Below are positions 17,729 to 27,154 of a stretch of DNA of 64,000 nucleotides, in pieces (the first letter of the stretch is position 1; every line of letters starts with the position of its first letter). The translations under genes and the position numbers were made by a program. A model generated the notes under the pieces. It saw only the letters and a program-made list of their open reading frames with translations, had not been told where the DNA came from and did not search any database. Source of the stretch: Opitutaceae bacterium (GTDB lineage Bacteria > Verrucomicrobiota > Verrucomicrobiia > Opitutales > Opitutaceae); NCBI GenBank assembly GCA_041395105.1, contig JAWLBB010000005.1, positions 62,001 through 126,000 on the forward strand, written 5' to 3'.

Positions 17729-18628
17729 ATGCAACCGACCACCAACCCATCCATCTCATCGTCCAGACCCAACACCTTGTGGCTGCGCGTCATTGCCGCC
17801 CTCGTTGTATTCCTGATGCCCGTCTTGTCGCTTTCGACGTCCGGCCGGGATGAAGTTGAACCGGCACCCGAAGAGGTTTCCGAAGTCTCACTGAAACTCA
17901 ATGACCTGGTGGCCCGGATCATCGAAAAGCTCCGGGCGGGGCAACGAACAGAGCTGGAACTCGCCGATGAGCTGGCAGAGTTTGACGCCCTGCTGGACGA
18001 ATATGGGGATCAGAAAACGGACGATGTCGCCCAGGTCCTGGTGATGAAAGGGACGCTCTATTCGGAGGTTATGGACAATCCTGAGAAGGCCATCGAGGCC
18101 TTCACGCAATTGCGCGACGAATTCCCCGAGACCCAGGCAGGGACCACGGCATCGGCTCAGATCGCGGGTTTGGAGGCACAGCAGCAATACAGTGTGGGAA
18201 AGGTCTTCCCCGGATTCAGCGTCCAGGGACTGGACGGGGAGCCGCTTGCCCTGGACGATTTCAGGGGAAAGGTGGTGCTGCTGGATTTCTGGGCCACCTG
18301 GTGCCAGCCCTGCTTGATCGAGCTGCCCAACGTCATCCAGGCGTATCAGGACTTTCATGCCGACGGTTTTGAAATCATCGGCATCAGTCTCGATTCAAGC
18401 AGGGAAAGGCTTGAGGGATTCATTGAGAGCAACCAAATGGTGTGGCCCCAGTACTTCGACGGAAAAGGCTGGATGAACGCGCTTGCCCAGAAGTATGCGG
18501 TACAGAGTATTCCGGCCACCTACCTGCTCGACGGGGAAGGTGTGATCATCGCAAAAAACCTTCGCGGCCCGGCCCTGGTAAAGACCGTGGCCGACGCTCT
18601 GGAATCGAATCGTGCCGCACCGTTCTGA
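17729..18628 (+). CDS. TlpA-like membrane-anchored thioredoxin
   Basis: A 299-aa protein with an N-terminal membrane anchor or signal (~18-36), a TPR-like helical region (~50-150; NPEKAIEAFTQLRDEFP) and a C-terminal TlpA/AhpC-TSA thioredoxin domain. Its active site is FWATWCQPC (Cys192, Cys195), with the cis-Pro segment SIPATYLL. It should reduce or oxidise disulfides or cytochrome c maturation partners in the periplasm. No cytochrome maturation genes adjoin it. It is followed by non-coding repeats. Confidence 0.9.
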   Translation: MQPTTNPSISSSRPNTLWLRVIAALVVFLMPVLSLSTSGRDEVEPAPEEVSEVSLKLNDLVARIIEKLRAGQRTELELADELAEFDALLDEYGDQKTDDVAQVLVMKGTLYSEVMDNPEKAIEAFTQLRDEFPETQAGTTASAQIAGLEAQQQYSVGKVFPGFSVQGLDGEPLALDDFRGKVVLLDFWATWCQPCLIELPNVIQAYQDFHADGFEIIGISLDSSRERLEGFIESNQMVWPQYFDGKGWMNALAQKYAVQSIPATYLLDGEGVIIAKNLRGPALVKTVADALESNRAAPF

Positions 18629-18641
18629 GATTCCTGTAAAA

Positions 18642-18730
18642 GGGTCAGCAAGCCCTTACTTCTTGATGCTGTAGGTTGTCAGTGAGGCTTCCTGCGGGTG
18701 ATGGAAGGCGAAGAGTAAGGGCTGACCCGA
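18642..18730. repeat. REP-like imperfect palindrome
   Basis: The segment opens with GGGTCAGCAAGCCCTTACT and closes with AGTAAGGGCTGACCC. These pair as an inverted repeat with a 4-nt bulge around about 50 nt. It lies immediately after the thioredoxin gene. The motif AAGGGCTGACCC resembles REP ends linked to tyrosine (Y1) REP transposases; that link is from general knowledge, since no such transposase is in the window. Confidence 0.5.
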
Positions 18731-18745
18731 ATGGCACTAAGTTAA

Positions 18746-18898
18746 GGGGTATTCAGGAGGGATCACGAGATGTAGCCGCGGCAGTCTCTTGCCGCGTATC
18801 CACGTTGACACGCCCCAAGAGACTGGGCTCGGCAGGCTCACCACAGGTGGGGCGACTACACCAGACAAATACACCAACAAGAAATGCCAGTTCTGAGC
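18746..18898 (+). repeat. paired-hairpin interspersed repeat, copy 1
   Basis: Hairpin 1 is CGCGGCA-GTCTCT-TGCCGCG. About 14 nt later comes hairpin 2, CGCCCCA-AGAGAC-TGGG..., whose 3' arm is interrupted by ~24 extra nt. It then continues as GCGACTACACCAGAC. The same sequence in inverted orientation lies at 59385-59513. The two loops are exact reverse complements. The rest of the 387-nt gap 18629-19015 contains no gene that I can support. Confidence 0.8.
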
Positions 18899-19015
18899 CA
18901 AAGAATCTGCTTATCCTAGTGCCATTCAGGGCTGATCCTTTTCGTTCATGCAGCGCATCCAGTTGTCTGACTGGTTGGGGTAGCTCCTGGCAAGGTGCAG
19001 GCTTTCGAGATTATC

Positions 19016-19939
19016 TCAGGGCAGGAAATAGACTTCGATCAACACCTCACCTCCAGGATCACCCTCTTCAGCTTCGGCTACTACCGTATAGGCTCCAGGG
19101 GGAAGTCGCTCGACCTGCGCCGCGTCTTTTGATCCCTCCAGCAGGGGAAACGCCCCTACAAGCTCGAAGATCTTCTCGAACGCCGAAACCGGCGTGATGA
19201 TGACCTCCCTGCCATCTTCTCTTATATATGTTCCCCACCAATCACTGTAGTGATCCTCGGAGAGGAACTCCGCTTGCTGGAACGGTTGCCCATCACGAAA
19301 CAATCTAAAATCCGGATCAGCGCAAAGATCTTCGACCTCAAACTGTGCAAGCGAAGGTCCGACGACGCGGATCAGCACCTCACGGTCAGTGCCAGCGTAC
19401 CAACCAGGTCTCCAAGACCCCGATGAAGAACTCCCTGAAGGTGGCACAACAAATCCACCGATCAAGGGACGGTTCGGGCGAACCTCTCCGCGCAGCGAGA
19501 TATTCATCGCCGGAGCGGATTCGACAGATAACATTTTGGTTAAGGAGAAGTAGTAAGTGAAACTTCCCTCAGTTTGCCCGCCTCCTGTGGGTGAACTGAA
19601 ATTGAGAACTCTCGTTGAACCAGTACCGGAGTGATAGGTGATTGTCGCGGTATTCGCGCTTGTTTTTGCATACGTATACATCTTGATCGCGCCTCCAGAC
19701 CCTCCCAGGACGTAGGCCGGGTGACCCAGAAAGTAATAGGTTCTACTGAACAGCTGGGAATAGCTTCCGTCTGCGTAGAATAGGCAGGTATCTTGGTGAG
19801 CGGTCCTATCAGTGCCGATAAGTGCGGAAGTGGTCCGCAAGACCATTCCGTCTATGCTCTCCGGGGCGAAATCGGCATCTGTCCGTGTTGCCACGATCAG
19901 TGCAGATACTGCGATTCCAAAACAAATTCTGGTTTTCAC
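19016..19939 (-). CDS. secreted protein with C-terminal 'EVY' repeat domain
   Basis: A 307-aa protein with a signal peptide (MKTRICFGIAVSALIVATRTDA). Residues ~25-140 are a small beta-rich domain of unknown type. Residues ~150-307 are a divergent copy of the domain that occurs twice at the end of the neighbouring leucine-rich-repeat protein. They share LIRVVGPSLAQF, a DPDFRLF segment, a GAFPLLEGSKDAAQ segment, PGAYTV and a terminal IEVYFLP. That domain is frequent at the C-terminus of verrucomicrobial surface proteins; its role is unknown. It lies 54 nt downstream of the LRR gene on the same strand, so co-transcription is likely. Confidence 0.78.
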   Translation of the reverse strand: MKTRICFGIAVSALIVATRTDADFAPESIDGMVLRTTSALIGTDRTAHQDTCLFYADGSYSQLFSRTYYFLGHPAYVLGGSGGAIKMYTYAKTSANTATITYHSGTGSTRVLNFSSPTGGGQTEGSFTYYFSLTKMLSVESAPAMNISLRGEVRPNRPLIGGFVVPPSGSSSSGSWRPGWYAGTDREVLIRVVGPSLAQFEVEDLCADPDFRLFRDGQPFQQAEFLSEDHYSDWWGTYIREDGREVIITPVSAFEKIFELVGAFPLLEGSKDAAQVERLPPGAYTVVAEAEEGDPGGEVLIEVYFLP

Positions 19940-19993
19940 TTGAGTCCTCGCTTTCTTCCAATCGGCTTCATCATATTGGGTACTCGGAACGGA

Positions 19994-22861
19994 TCACGGC
20001 GCGGCATACACCTCCACCAGCGCTATTCCTTCGCCACCGTTTGCATCGGAAACATGGGCGGTGTAGACACCGGGTTGGACCTCGATCAGTAGGGCCGCAT
20101 CGGCGCTGCCGTCGCTCAGCGGAAAGGCACCCATCTGCTGTGCGATTGTAGCGATCGCTTGTGGAGGGCTGTAGGAACCCCAGTCATCATTGGAGGCGAT
20201 GGTCACGCCATCGCTGTCCTTCAGGATCACGACCGGGTTGGGCAGGACCTTGTTCGGTTTCAACCCGAACGAAACCGCCAGTTCCGGCCCGACTCCCCGG
20301 ATCAACAAGCGGCGGGGATTATCCGTAACCACAATTCCCGGCACCATAAGCGCGGCGCCGGTCCCGACGCGGCCACGGGTGGATAGGTTCATCAGCCGGT
20401 CTCGCCTGGACGTACTCCCTTCGTAGACCTCGACCAGGCCGATACCCGATCCATCCTTGCCCGACAGATGAACACTGTAGGCACCCGGCTCAAGCACGGC
20501 GATCAGGGCGGCATCTTTCGAGCCTTCTTGCAATGGGAAGGCACCCAAGGCTTCAGCCAGTTGGGCCACGGATTCAGGATCGGCCTGGTCCGACCAGTCA
20601 TCGTTGCTCGCGATCACTTCTGCGCCGGAGTAGACCGAGATCATCGGGTCCTCGACGACTGCGGAGGCGTCAAGCATAACGCCCATGCCCGGACCGATAC
20701 CCCGTATCAGAACGGTATGCGGGACATCTCCACCGATAACCAGTCCGCCAATCAGGATGTCATCGCCACCCAACACCTGGCCGCGTGTTGAAAGATTCGA
20801 GAGCGGGCCGTAGGTCCTTGATGGGTGTCCCTCCTGCCAAGTCGGCGACGTGAAGCCTACAGCACTTTCAAAATAGACGAACGCCGCAGGAGACCCCAAA
20901 AAGGATTCATATTCATGATCACCCGGAAAACTAGGCTCAACACCATCCGGAAAGCCAGGCGCATCACCCAGGAAATAGATTGTGTTCAGGGCCGAGCACT
21001 CCGCGAATGCCCATGCCCTGATAGACCTGACATTGGCGGGAATCGCTATGCTGGTCAGACTGTTACAGCCAAAGAACATGCTCTGTACAATGCTAGTCAC
21101 ACTGTCAGGGATGGTCACACTGGTCAGGCTGCTGCACCCGCTAAACGCAGAACTCCCGATGCTCGTCACACTGTCAGGGATGGTCACGCCGGTCAGGTTG
21201 GTGCAGGAGCCGAACGCAGACCTCCCGATGCTCGTCACGCCGTCAGGGATCTCATAGAATCCGGCTCTGCCTTCGGGATATCTGAGAAGAGAGGTCTGGG
21301 ATTTGTCCAACAAGACTCCTTCCTTGCTACTGTAGAAGGCGTTGCCTTCCCTCACCTGGAACGCGAGCAGACTGCTGCAGTTATCGAACGCAGAATTCCC
21401 GATGCTCGTCACGCTATTGCCGATGATCACGCTGGTCAGGCTGCTGCAGGAGCCGAACGGAGAGCTCCCGATGCTCGTCACGCTGTCTGGGATGGTCACG
21501 CTGGTCAGGCTGCTGCAGGAGTAGAACGAATAATCCCCGATGCTCGTCACGCTGTCTGGGATGGTCACGCTGGTCAGGCTGGTGCAGGAGCTGAACGCAG
21601 ACCTCCCGATGCTCGTCACGCTGTCAGGGATTTCATAAAACCCGGCTCTGCCTTCGGGATACCTGAGAAGAGTCGTCTGGGGTTTGTCGAACAAGACTCC
21701 TTCCTTGCTACTGCAGAAGGCGTTGTCTTCCCCCACTTGGAAGGCGACAAGGTTGGTGCAGGAGTGGAACGCCCCAAGCGCGATGCTTTCGACTTTGGTG
21801 CCGATGGTCACGCTGGTCAGGCTGGTGCATGCGCCGAACGCAAGTTTGGCTATGCTGGTGACGCTATTGCCGAGGGTTACGCTGGTCAGGCTGCTGCACC
21901 CGTAGAACGCGTAACTACCGATGCCCGTCACACTGTCAGGGATGGTTACGCTGGTCAGGCTACTGCACCCGTAGAACGTGAAATTATCGATGCCCGTCAC
22001 ACTGTCAGGGATGGTCACGCTGGTCAGGATGCTGCACTCGTAGAACGCATACTGTCCGATGCTGGTGACGCTATTGCCGATGGTCACGCTGGTCAGGTTG
22101 GTGCACCTGTAGAACGCACGATCTTCAATGCTAGTCACACCCTCAGGGATTTCATAGACTCCGGTTCTGCCTTCCGGGCACCTGAGAAGAGTGGTCTGGG
22201 GTCTGTCGAACAGGACTCCTTCCAGGCTCCTGTAGAATAGGTTGCTTTCACTAACCTGGAACGCGAGCAGACTGTTGCAGGAATCGAATGCAAGATCCCC
22301 GATAGTCGAGACCTTGGCACCAATGGTCGCGCTGGTTAGGCTGTTGCAGGAGTAAAACGCACGATCCTCGATGCTGATCACACTGTCAGGGATGGTCACG
22401 CTGGTCAGGCTGCTGCAATTGTAGAACGCACTATCCCCGATGATCAAGACGATCGCGCCGATGGTAACGCCGGTCAGGCTGCTGCAATTACTGAAAGCAT
22501 CATTCCCAATTATGGTCACACTGTCAGGGATGGTCAGGCTAGTCAGGCTGGTGCAGTAACGGAACGCAGCTGCGTTGATGCTAGTCACGCTGTCAGGAAT
22601 GGCCACTCTGGTCAGGCTGGTGCAGGAGGAGAACGCACGATCCCCGATGCTCGTGACAGGTTTTCCGACGATCTCGCTCGGGATGACCACCTCTCCAATC
22701 GCGGTCTCCGGATAGTCCGTGATCTCAATGAAAGTATCGTATTCCACATAGGTGAAGAGGCCGAACTGGTCCGCATGGACGAAAACGGGGAAGCAAAGGC
22801 ACAATAGCAACGCCGCGAGCCAAACCGCCATCCTGCACCTGGGTTTCCCTGTAAATCTCAT
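19994..22861 (-). CDS. secreted BspA-like leucine-rich-repeat protein
   Basis: About 955 aa. A signal peptide (MAVWLAALLLCLCFPVFVHA) precedes about 20 leucine-rich repeats of 23 residues of the BspA/LRR_5 type, consensus LTSVTIPDSVTSIGxxAFxx with CSS. Three ~43-residue islands interrupt the array, each beginning LLAFQV, then an EGVL segment, then LLRxPEGR and YEIP. The C-terminus holds two ~125-residue domains beginning NLSTRG and ending GLVEVYE or ALVEVYAAP. BspA-type proteins are surface adhesins in other bacteria; here the role is inferred. The start at 22861 (MRFTGKPRC) is chosen over the ATG at 22894, which has GAGG upstream and cannot be excluded. Confidence 0.88.
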   Translation of the reverse strand: MRFTGKPRCRMAVWLAALLLCLCFPVFVHADQFGLFTYVEYDTFIEITDYPETAIGEVVIPSEIVGKPVTSIGDRAFSSCTSLTRVAIPDSVTSINAAAFRYCTSLTSLTIPDSVTIIGNDAFSNCSSLTGVTIGAIVLIIGDSAFYNCSSLTSVTIPDSVISIEDRAFYSCNSLTSATIGAKVSTIGDLAFDSCNSLLAFQVSESNLFYRSLEGVLFDRPQTTLLRCPEGRTGVYEIPEGVTSIEDRAFYRCTNLTSVTIGNSVTSIGQYAFYECSILTSVTIPDSVTGIDNFTFYGCSSLTSVTIPDSVTGIGSYAFYGCSSLTSVTLGNSVTSIAKLAFGACTSLTSVTIGTKVESIALGAFHSCTNLVAFQVGEDNAFCSSKEGVLFDKPQTTLLRYPEGRAGFYEIPDSVTSIGRSAFSSCTSLTSVTIPDSVTSIGDYSFYSCSSLTSVTIPDSVTSIGSSPFGSCSSLTSVIIGNSVTSIGNSAFDNCSSLLAFQVREGNAFYSSKEGVLLDKSQTSLLRYPEGRAGFYEIPDGVTSIGRSAFGSCTNLTGVTIPDSVTSIGSSAFSGCSSLTSVTIPDSVTSIVQSMFFGCNSLTSIAIPANVRSIRAWAFAECSALNTIYFLGDAPGFPDGVEPSFPGDHEYESFLGSPAAFVYFESAVGFTSPTWQEGHPSRTYGPLSNLSTRGQVLGGDDILIGGLVIGGDVPHTVLIRGIGPGMGVMLDASAVVEDPMISVYSGAEVIASNDDWSDQADPESVAQLAEALGAFPLQEGSKDAALIAVLEPGAYSVHLSGKDGSGIGLVEVYEGSTSRRDRLMNLSTRGRVGTGAALMVPGIVVTDNPRRLLIRGVGPELAVSFGLKPNKVLPNPVVILKDSDGVTIASNDDWGSYSPPQAIATIAQQMGAFPLSDGSADAALLIEVQPGVYTAHVSDANGGEGIALVEVYAAP
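21030..22650 (-). repeat. 69-bp tandem coding repeats of the LRR gene
   Basis: The DNA of the leucine-rich array is a chain of ~69-bp near-identical units (recurring GATGGTCACGCTGGTCAGGC and TCGTCACGCTGTCAGGGAT on the plus strand) with three longer interruptions. Units in the middle share long identical blocks, which means recent duplication or gene conversion and a high chance of copy-number change. Confidence 0.85.
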
Positions 22862-23217
22862 CCTGAACCTCGCTTTCCTTTCGTCGAAACACATTTCGCC
22901 TCATCAGGTAAGTGCGCGAACCGGACCCGAAACCCGCAAATGGTTCGACTGAGCACCGTGTGATGCCCGGACATCCCATCAGCCTGATGACTCGCCTGCA
23001 TGATCCATTCGCATCGAAACGGCCTGCTCCAGCGGCGGTTTTTCAACGCCCCGAAAGAGGGATTGAGTATGTCGGGATCAGCTGAGGTTTTCCAGCGAGT
23101 GGGAAATACCAGGGCAACTAATCAGGCAGGTTATGACTTTCGCCACCTCGGCTAATGCTCAGGTCCGAGCCAGCACCCGATCCTCTAATTCGGAAGTCTC
23201 AACTCCCCCGATACTCT
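22862..23217. other. intergenic region without recognisable gene
   Basis: 356 bp between the LRR gene start and the tRNA-linked repeats. I see no convincing coding frame, tRNA or strong hairpin. It must hold the LRR gene promoter (minus strand), which I cannot place with confidence. Confidence 0.5.
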
Positions 23218-23220
23218 TCT

Positions 23221-23604
23221 CCCGTGGTGCCGAAGAGGGGATTGGCTGATCTTCGATCAGGTCCTTCGGACTTCCCGATGCGCTGCGCGATCGGGACCCC
23301 ATCTCCGCTCGCGGGCTCGCTCCGTCGAACCCCGGGGTTCTCGTCCCCGTTGGTTGCAAGGGAGGCAAAAGAGCGAGCTTCTCTGAACGCGCTTCGTCCC
23401 TGAAAAACATTCCCCGTGGTGCCGAAGAGGGGATTGGCTGATCTCCGATCAGGTCCTTCGGACTTCCCGATTCGCTGCGCGATCGGGACCCCATCTCCGC
23501 TCGCGGGCTCGCTCCGTCGAACCCCGGGCTTCTCGTCCCCTCTGTTCGAAAGTGAGGCGAAGAAGCCATCTGCTTTCCAAGCGACCTGACCCCAAATTTT
23601 ATCT
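23221..23604 (-). repeat. two 192-bp tandem repeats carrying the tRNA-Leu 3' end
   Basis: Units 23221-23412 and 23413-23604 each start (plus strand) with CCCGTGGTGCCGAAGAGGGG, which is the 3' part of the adjacent tRNA-Leu including CCA. The third occurrence is the tRNA itself at 23605, giving an exact period of 192. The first ~118 bp of the two units differ at only three positions; the remaining ~74 bp are much more diverged. Downstream of the tRNA on the minus strand, these repeats would be in the primary transcript. Confidence 0.88.
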
Positions 23605-23608
23605 CCCG

Positions 23609-23695
<87 letters not shown>

Positions 23696-23766
23696 CCAGG
23701 GAAAACGCGGATCTTGGGTAGAAACAATTAGGCAGGGCAAGCAAAATTCCCGCGGGAAGAATCGGG

Positions 23767-24510
23767 CTAATTCCCCTCGCCTCCGTGATAGTTGCGGATA
23801 TCGGGCAATTCCCGGACCCGCCGACCCGAAACCAGCCGCTCGAAATAGGGATCCACCAACGGCGTCACCGCCTCTTCGTCCGTTGCCCCGTCGTCGTCAC
23901 GGTAGAGGTGTTCCTCTTCGTCAAAGATCAACGAGATCCGCCGGGGCTCCGGGAAAAGGACGAGCGCGGGGTTGCGCACTCGACCCTTTTTCACCAATTC
24001 CACATGACAGGGCAGGCTGTCCTTCTGGAGTCGTGCCTGGTAATCGGAGACCCACTTGCTCGACAGGCCCTCCCGCCGATTGAGAAGAACAACGTCCGAA
24101 AAATGGATGCATCCGTCATACCACCGAAGCAGCGGCGGCTGGCGGTCCAGGAGCGCACAATGCACGACCGTGATGATCCGCCCCAACTCGAAGGGCATCG
24201 TGGGCAGCCAGAGACTGAAGGCCTCGATCTGATCGATCGGATCGGCCATCCCGTCGGACATCAGGAAAAGATGGGTGGCTCCATTGGGAACCGTCGCCCT
24301 CATCCGCGTTCCATCCAGAATCCATCCCACAACCGGAAAAGTCGCTTTCAGGCCGGTCATCACCTCCTGCGATGCGGCCACCTGCGACTCAGGCACCAGC
24401 AGGCAAGGCCGATCCGTGCCCTCCAGTCCGAAAAGAGCCAGGTCCGCAATGACTTCGCGCCGTCCCGCACCTTCCGCCCCGAGTATGAAATAGATGAGTG
24501 GCTCCGCCAT
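23767..24510 (-). CDS. CobW-like protein with degenerate P-loop
   Basis: A 247-aa protein. The N-terminus IYFILGAEGAGRREVIADL sits where CobW/P47K-type GTPases have GxxGxGKT, but Lys-Thr is replaced by Arg-Arg, so GTP binding is doubtful. A middle region with DVVLLNRREGLSSKW recalls the NKxD-type segment of CobW proteins in altered form. The family resemblance is weak and is my inference; otherwise treat it as a conserved hypothetical protein. It lies 52 nt downstream of aroC on the same strand and may be co-transcribed. Confidence 0.6.
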   Translation of the reverse strand: MAEPLIYFILGAEGAGRREVIADLALFGLEGTDRPCLLVPESQVAASQEVMTGLKATFPVVGWILDGTRMRATVPNGATHLFLMSDGMADPIDQIEAFSLWLPTMPFELGRIITVVHCALLDRQPPLLRWYDGCIHFSDVVLLNRREGLSSKWVSDYQARLQKDSLPCHVELVKKGRVRNPALVLFPEPRRISLIFDEEEHLYRDDDGATDEEAVTPLVDPYFERLVSGRRVRELPDIRNYHGGEGN

Positions 24511-24562
24511 GCGATGACCGTAACGGATAAGGCCGGAAAAACAAGACCGGCCAGGCGGGTGA

Positions 24563-25660
24563 TCAGGCTGGCAGCGAGAAACTGCCGGTCTGGGCCTGAT
24601 GACGCATCCAGTGGTCCACCAGAACGAGCGCAGTCATCGCCTCGACGATCGGCACCGCCCGGGGCAGAACACAGGGGTCGTGCCGACCGCGCCCCATCAA
24701 CTCGGCCTCCCGTCCCTGCAGATCCACCGTCTTCTGCTTCATCAGGACCGTGGCCGTCGGCTTGAACGCCACGCGAAAAACGATCTCCTCCCCATTGCTG
24801 ATCCCCCCCTGGACCCCGCCGGACCGGTTGCTCGCCGTCCGAACCCGGCCCTCCCGGTTCTCAAACAGATCGTTGTGGGCCGAGCCCTTCATCCGGGTTC
24901 CCTCGAAACCGCTGCCGATTTCGAAGCCTTTCGTCGCCGGCAGGGACAGCATGGCCTTGGCCAGGTCCGCTTCGAGGCGATCGAAAACCGGCTCCCCCAG
25001 TCCGACCGGCACACCGCGCACCCGGCATTCGATCACGCCCCCGACAGAATCCCCCTCCGAGCGCACCTCCCGGATGCGGGCTTCCATCTTCCCGGCGGTT
25101 TCTCCATGAGGACAACGCACGGCGTGGGCCTCGACCGCCTCGAGAGTCGGAAAGGCGGTATCCGCCGGCATTTCAATGTTCTCGATCCGGGTGACGAAGG
25201 CGCGAATCTCCACGCCACCTCCCAGGGTCAGAAGCTTGCGGGCGATGGTTCCGGCCGCCACCCGACCAATGGTTTCCCGGGCTGAAGAACGCCCCCCTCC
25301 CTCGGGATTGCGGATGCCGAATTTCGACTGGTAGGTGAAATCCGCGTGTGACGGGCGGAACTTCCCTTTCATTTCCGCATAGGCTTCGGGGCGCGCATCG
25401 GTGTTGCGCACCATCAACGAAATCGGCGCTCCCGTCGTCCGACCCTCGTAGAGACCGGAGAGGATGATCACCTCATCCGCCTCCTTCCGGGGAGTCGTGA
25501 TATCACTCTGCCCCGGACGCCGGCGATCGAGGTCGGCCTGGATTTCCGCGGCAGTCAGCGGAAGTCGGGGTGGACACCCATCGATGACCACACCGACGCC
25601 GCCTCCGTGGCTTTCACCCCAGGTCGTGATCGAAAAGAGCTTTCCAAAGCTGTTCGGCAT
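24563..25660 (-). CDS. aroC: chorismate synthase
   Basis: A 365-aa enzyme converting 5-enolpyruvylshikimate-3-phosphate to chorismate, the last step of the shikimate pathway, using reduced FMN. The N-terminus [19 protein letters not shown] and the [10 protein letters not shown] region ([17 protein letters not shown]) are diagnostic, as are [10 protein letters not shown] and the C-terminal [15 protein letters not shown]. Length is normal for the family. It is divergent from an FMN-reductase gene with a 108-bp shared upstream region. An NADPH:FMN reductase neighbour could supply reduced flavin, but this is only suggestive. Confidence 0.98.
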   Translation of the reverse strand: MPNSFGKLFSITTWGESHGGGVGVVIDGCPPRLPLTAAEIQADLDRRRPGQSDITTPRKEADEVIILSGLYEGRTTGAPISLMVRNTDARPEAYAEMKGKFRPSHADFTYQSKFGIRNPEGGGRSSARETIGRVAAGTIARKLLTLGGGVEIRAFVTRIENIEMPADTAFPTLEAVEAHAVRCPHGETAGKMEARIREVRSEGDSVGGVIECRVRGVPVGLGEPVFDRLEADLAKAMLSLPATKGFEIGSGFEGTRMKGSAHNDLFENREGRVRTASNRSGGVQGGISNGEEIVFRVAFKPTATVLMKQKTVDLQGREAELMGRGRHDPCVLPRAVPIVEAMTALVLVDHWMRHQAQTGSFSLPA

Positions 25661-25768
25661 TCCCCGCCATCTCTACACGCCCCCGGTCCCTCCCTGCAAG
25701 GGTCAAGTCGTCACACAACCCGTTCCGATCGGTTGCATCGACGGCGGAAAGGCACTTACTGAGGGCCC

Positions 25769-26374
25769 ATGAACGTATTCATCGTCAGCGGAAGTCACCG
25801 CAAGGAAGCCGAATCACTGAAAGTGGGTCAGTATCTGAAAGACCGGTTGCCCGAAATCGACCCGACGGTCTCGGCAACGCTCTTCAGTCTGAGCAACAAC
25901 CCCCTGCCCCTGTGGGAGGAGGAATCCGGCGGGGCGCCCGAAGCCGTCTGGGGACCGGTCAAAGCCGACCTTGTGGCCAGCGACGCCCTCATCCTGATTA
26001 CGCCCGAATGGAACGGCATGGCCACCAGCGGCATCAAGAACTTCCTTCATCTCTGCCGGCACGACTCGGTCGGTCACAAACCGGCCCTGATCGTCTCGGT
26101 CTCCGCCGGGATCAACGGAGCATATCCAGTCGCCGAGCTGCGCATGACCGGGGGCAAGAACAACCGGATCTGCTTCATCCCCGAGCACCTCATCGTCCGG
26201 AACGTCGGTTCCGTCCTCAATACGCCCGAACCGGAGGTGGACAACCGTCATGATGCCTCCCTGCGCAAGCGGGTCGACTACGCTCTCCGGGTGCTTATCC
26301 AGTACGGCCACGCCCTGAAGGCGGTTCGCGAGAGTGGAGCCATTGATCATCAGACGTTTTCCAACGGGATGTAG
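25769..26374 (+). CDS. NADPH-dependent FMN reductase
   Basis: A 201-aa flavodoxin-fold protein. The N-terminus MNVFIVSGSHRKEAESLK forms the phosphate-binding loop for FMN, ALILITPEWNGMATSGIKNFLH is the family's PxYNGxxxxxLKN-type flavin-contacting segment, and the rest fits the NADPH_dep_FMN_red domain. It should reduce FMN or quinones with NAD(P)H. It is divergent from aroC, whose product needs reduced FMN, and lies 65 nt upstream of the interrupted kinase gene. Confidence 0.88.
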   Translation: MNVFIVSGSHRKEAESLKVGQYLKDRLPEIDPTVSATLFSLSNNPLPLWEEESGGAPEAVWGPVKADLVASDALILITPEWNGMATSGIKNFLHLCRHDSVGHKPALIVSVSAGINGAYPVAELRMTGGKNNRICFIPEHLIVRNVGSVLNTPEPEVDNRHDASLRKRVDYALRVLIQYGHALKAVRESGAIDHQTFSNGM

Positions 26375-26439
26375 GCGGTCGCGCCCACCGGGGTGACCGA
26401 GCGCCCCTGGAGGAATTTCCCGTTCAGCGCCGGGGTGGA

Positions 26440-26997
26440 ATGCCGATCAAGAAGGCAGCACATCCTCCAGCGCTAACGATGGATTCAGCCACCCTTTCCC
26501 GTCCCGTCATCAAGGTCAGTGACCTTATGCGCGATCCCCTGGCCCTGTTCTCGGCCGGGGTCGTCGTTCTGATCGTCTGCGTCCAGTTCTGGGCACTTCA
26601 GCAACCGGCCCTGATCGAAGACAAGGGAATCGATCTGGCGATTCTCTGGCCGATCATCCCCTGGGTCGCCGCCATTGTCGCCCTGCGTCGCCCCAGCGAT
26701 CGCAATCTCGACCGGCGACTGATCCCGGTCTGGCGCATGCTCGGCGTCACCATGATCGTCGTCGGGGTGAGTTCCGTGGTCTACCTTGTCCTCGACAAGA
26801 CGGCACCCGAGAACGTCCTGCTCACCCTTCTGCCCGACGCCATTCATCTCCTCGCCTACCCGTGCTTCCTTGCTGCCATCGTCCTCATTCCGGCAGAAAA
26901 GATCGCCCGGTCCCACTGGCTGGGCGTCGGTCTCGATCTCGTCATCATGATGACCTCGGCCCTGATCGCCGGGTGGTTCTTCCCGGATGTTTCGTGA
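26440..26997 (+). pseudogene. N-terminal part of hybrid histidine kinase, split by IS
   Basis: The first 180 codons of a sensor kinase whose gene is cut at 26981 by the IS1380-type element; the last five codons and the stop lie inside the IS. It encodes at least five hydrophobic segments of a membrane sensor (for example LFSAGVVVLIVCVQFWAL, LIPVWRMLGVTMIVVGVSS, LGVGLDLVIMMTSALIAGWF). Joining 26440-26981 to 28554-30498 (one copy of the TTCTT duplication removed) restores one 828-codon frame in which ...LIAGWFF continues as VFEPMATHGAD. The gene was therefore intact before insertion. Confidence 0.9.
26977..26981. repeat. target-site duplication, left copy (TTCTT)
   Basis: TTCTT lies directly before the left IS end and again at 28549-28553 directly after the right end. 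The duplicated base order keeps the interrupted reading frame, which supports recent insertion. Confidence 0.88.
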
Positions 26998-27154
26998 AGG
27001 AGTCGTTGGTTCTTTAATTTTGGTTCCGGGTTTGATCCATTCGCTGTTCTTGGCCTGAGATCGGTGTTTTTGGCGAATAGTCGATTGATCAGGCGACACT
27101 CCCCCTTACCCCCCATTGGTCAAAAAGGGCGCCGGGGCAGCGCCAGGAGGCAGG

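Noticed and set aside
20825..22240. Long plus-strand open frame opposite the LRR gene
   Set aside because: It arises from the 69-bp repeats of the LRR gene read backwards; no start signal or recognisable domain.
21030..22650. CRISPR-like periodic repeats
   Set aside because: Units of ~69 bp are contiguous, vary in register with codons and encode leucine-rich repeats; no spacers and no cas genes.
23221..23604. Two additional tRNA genes
   Set aside because: Only the 3' acceptor and half of the T-arm match the tRNA; no anticodon or D-arm can be formed.
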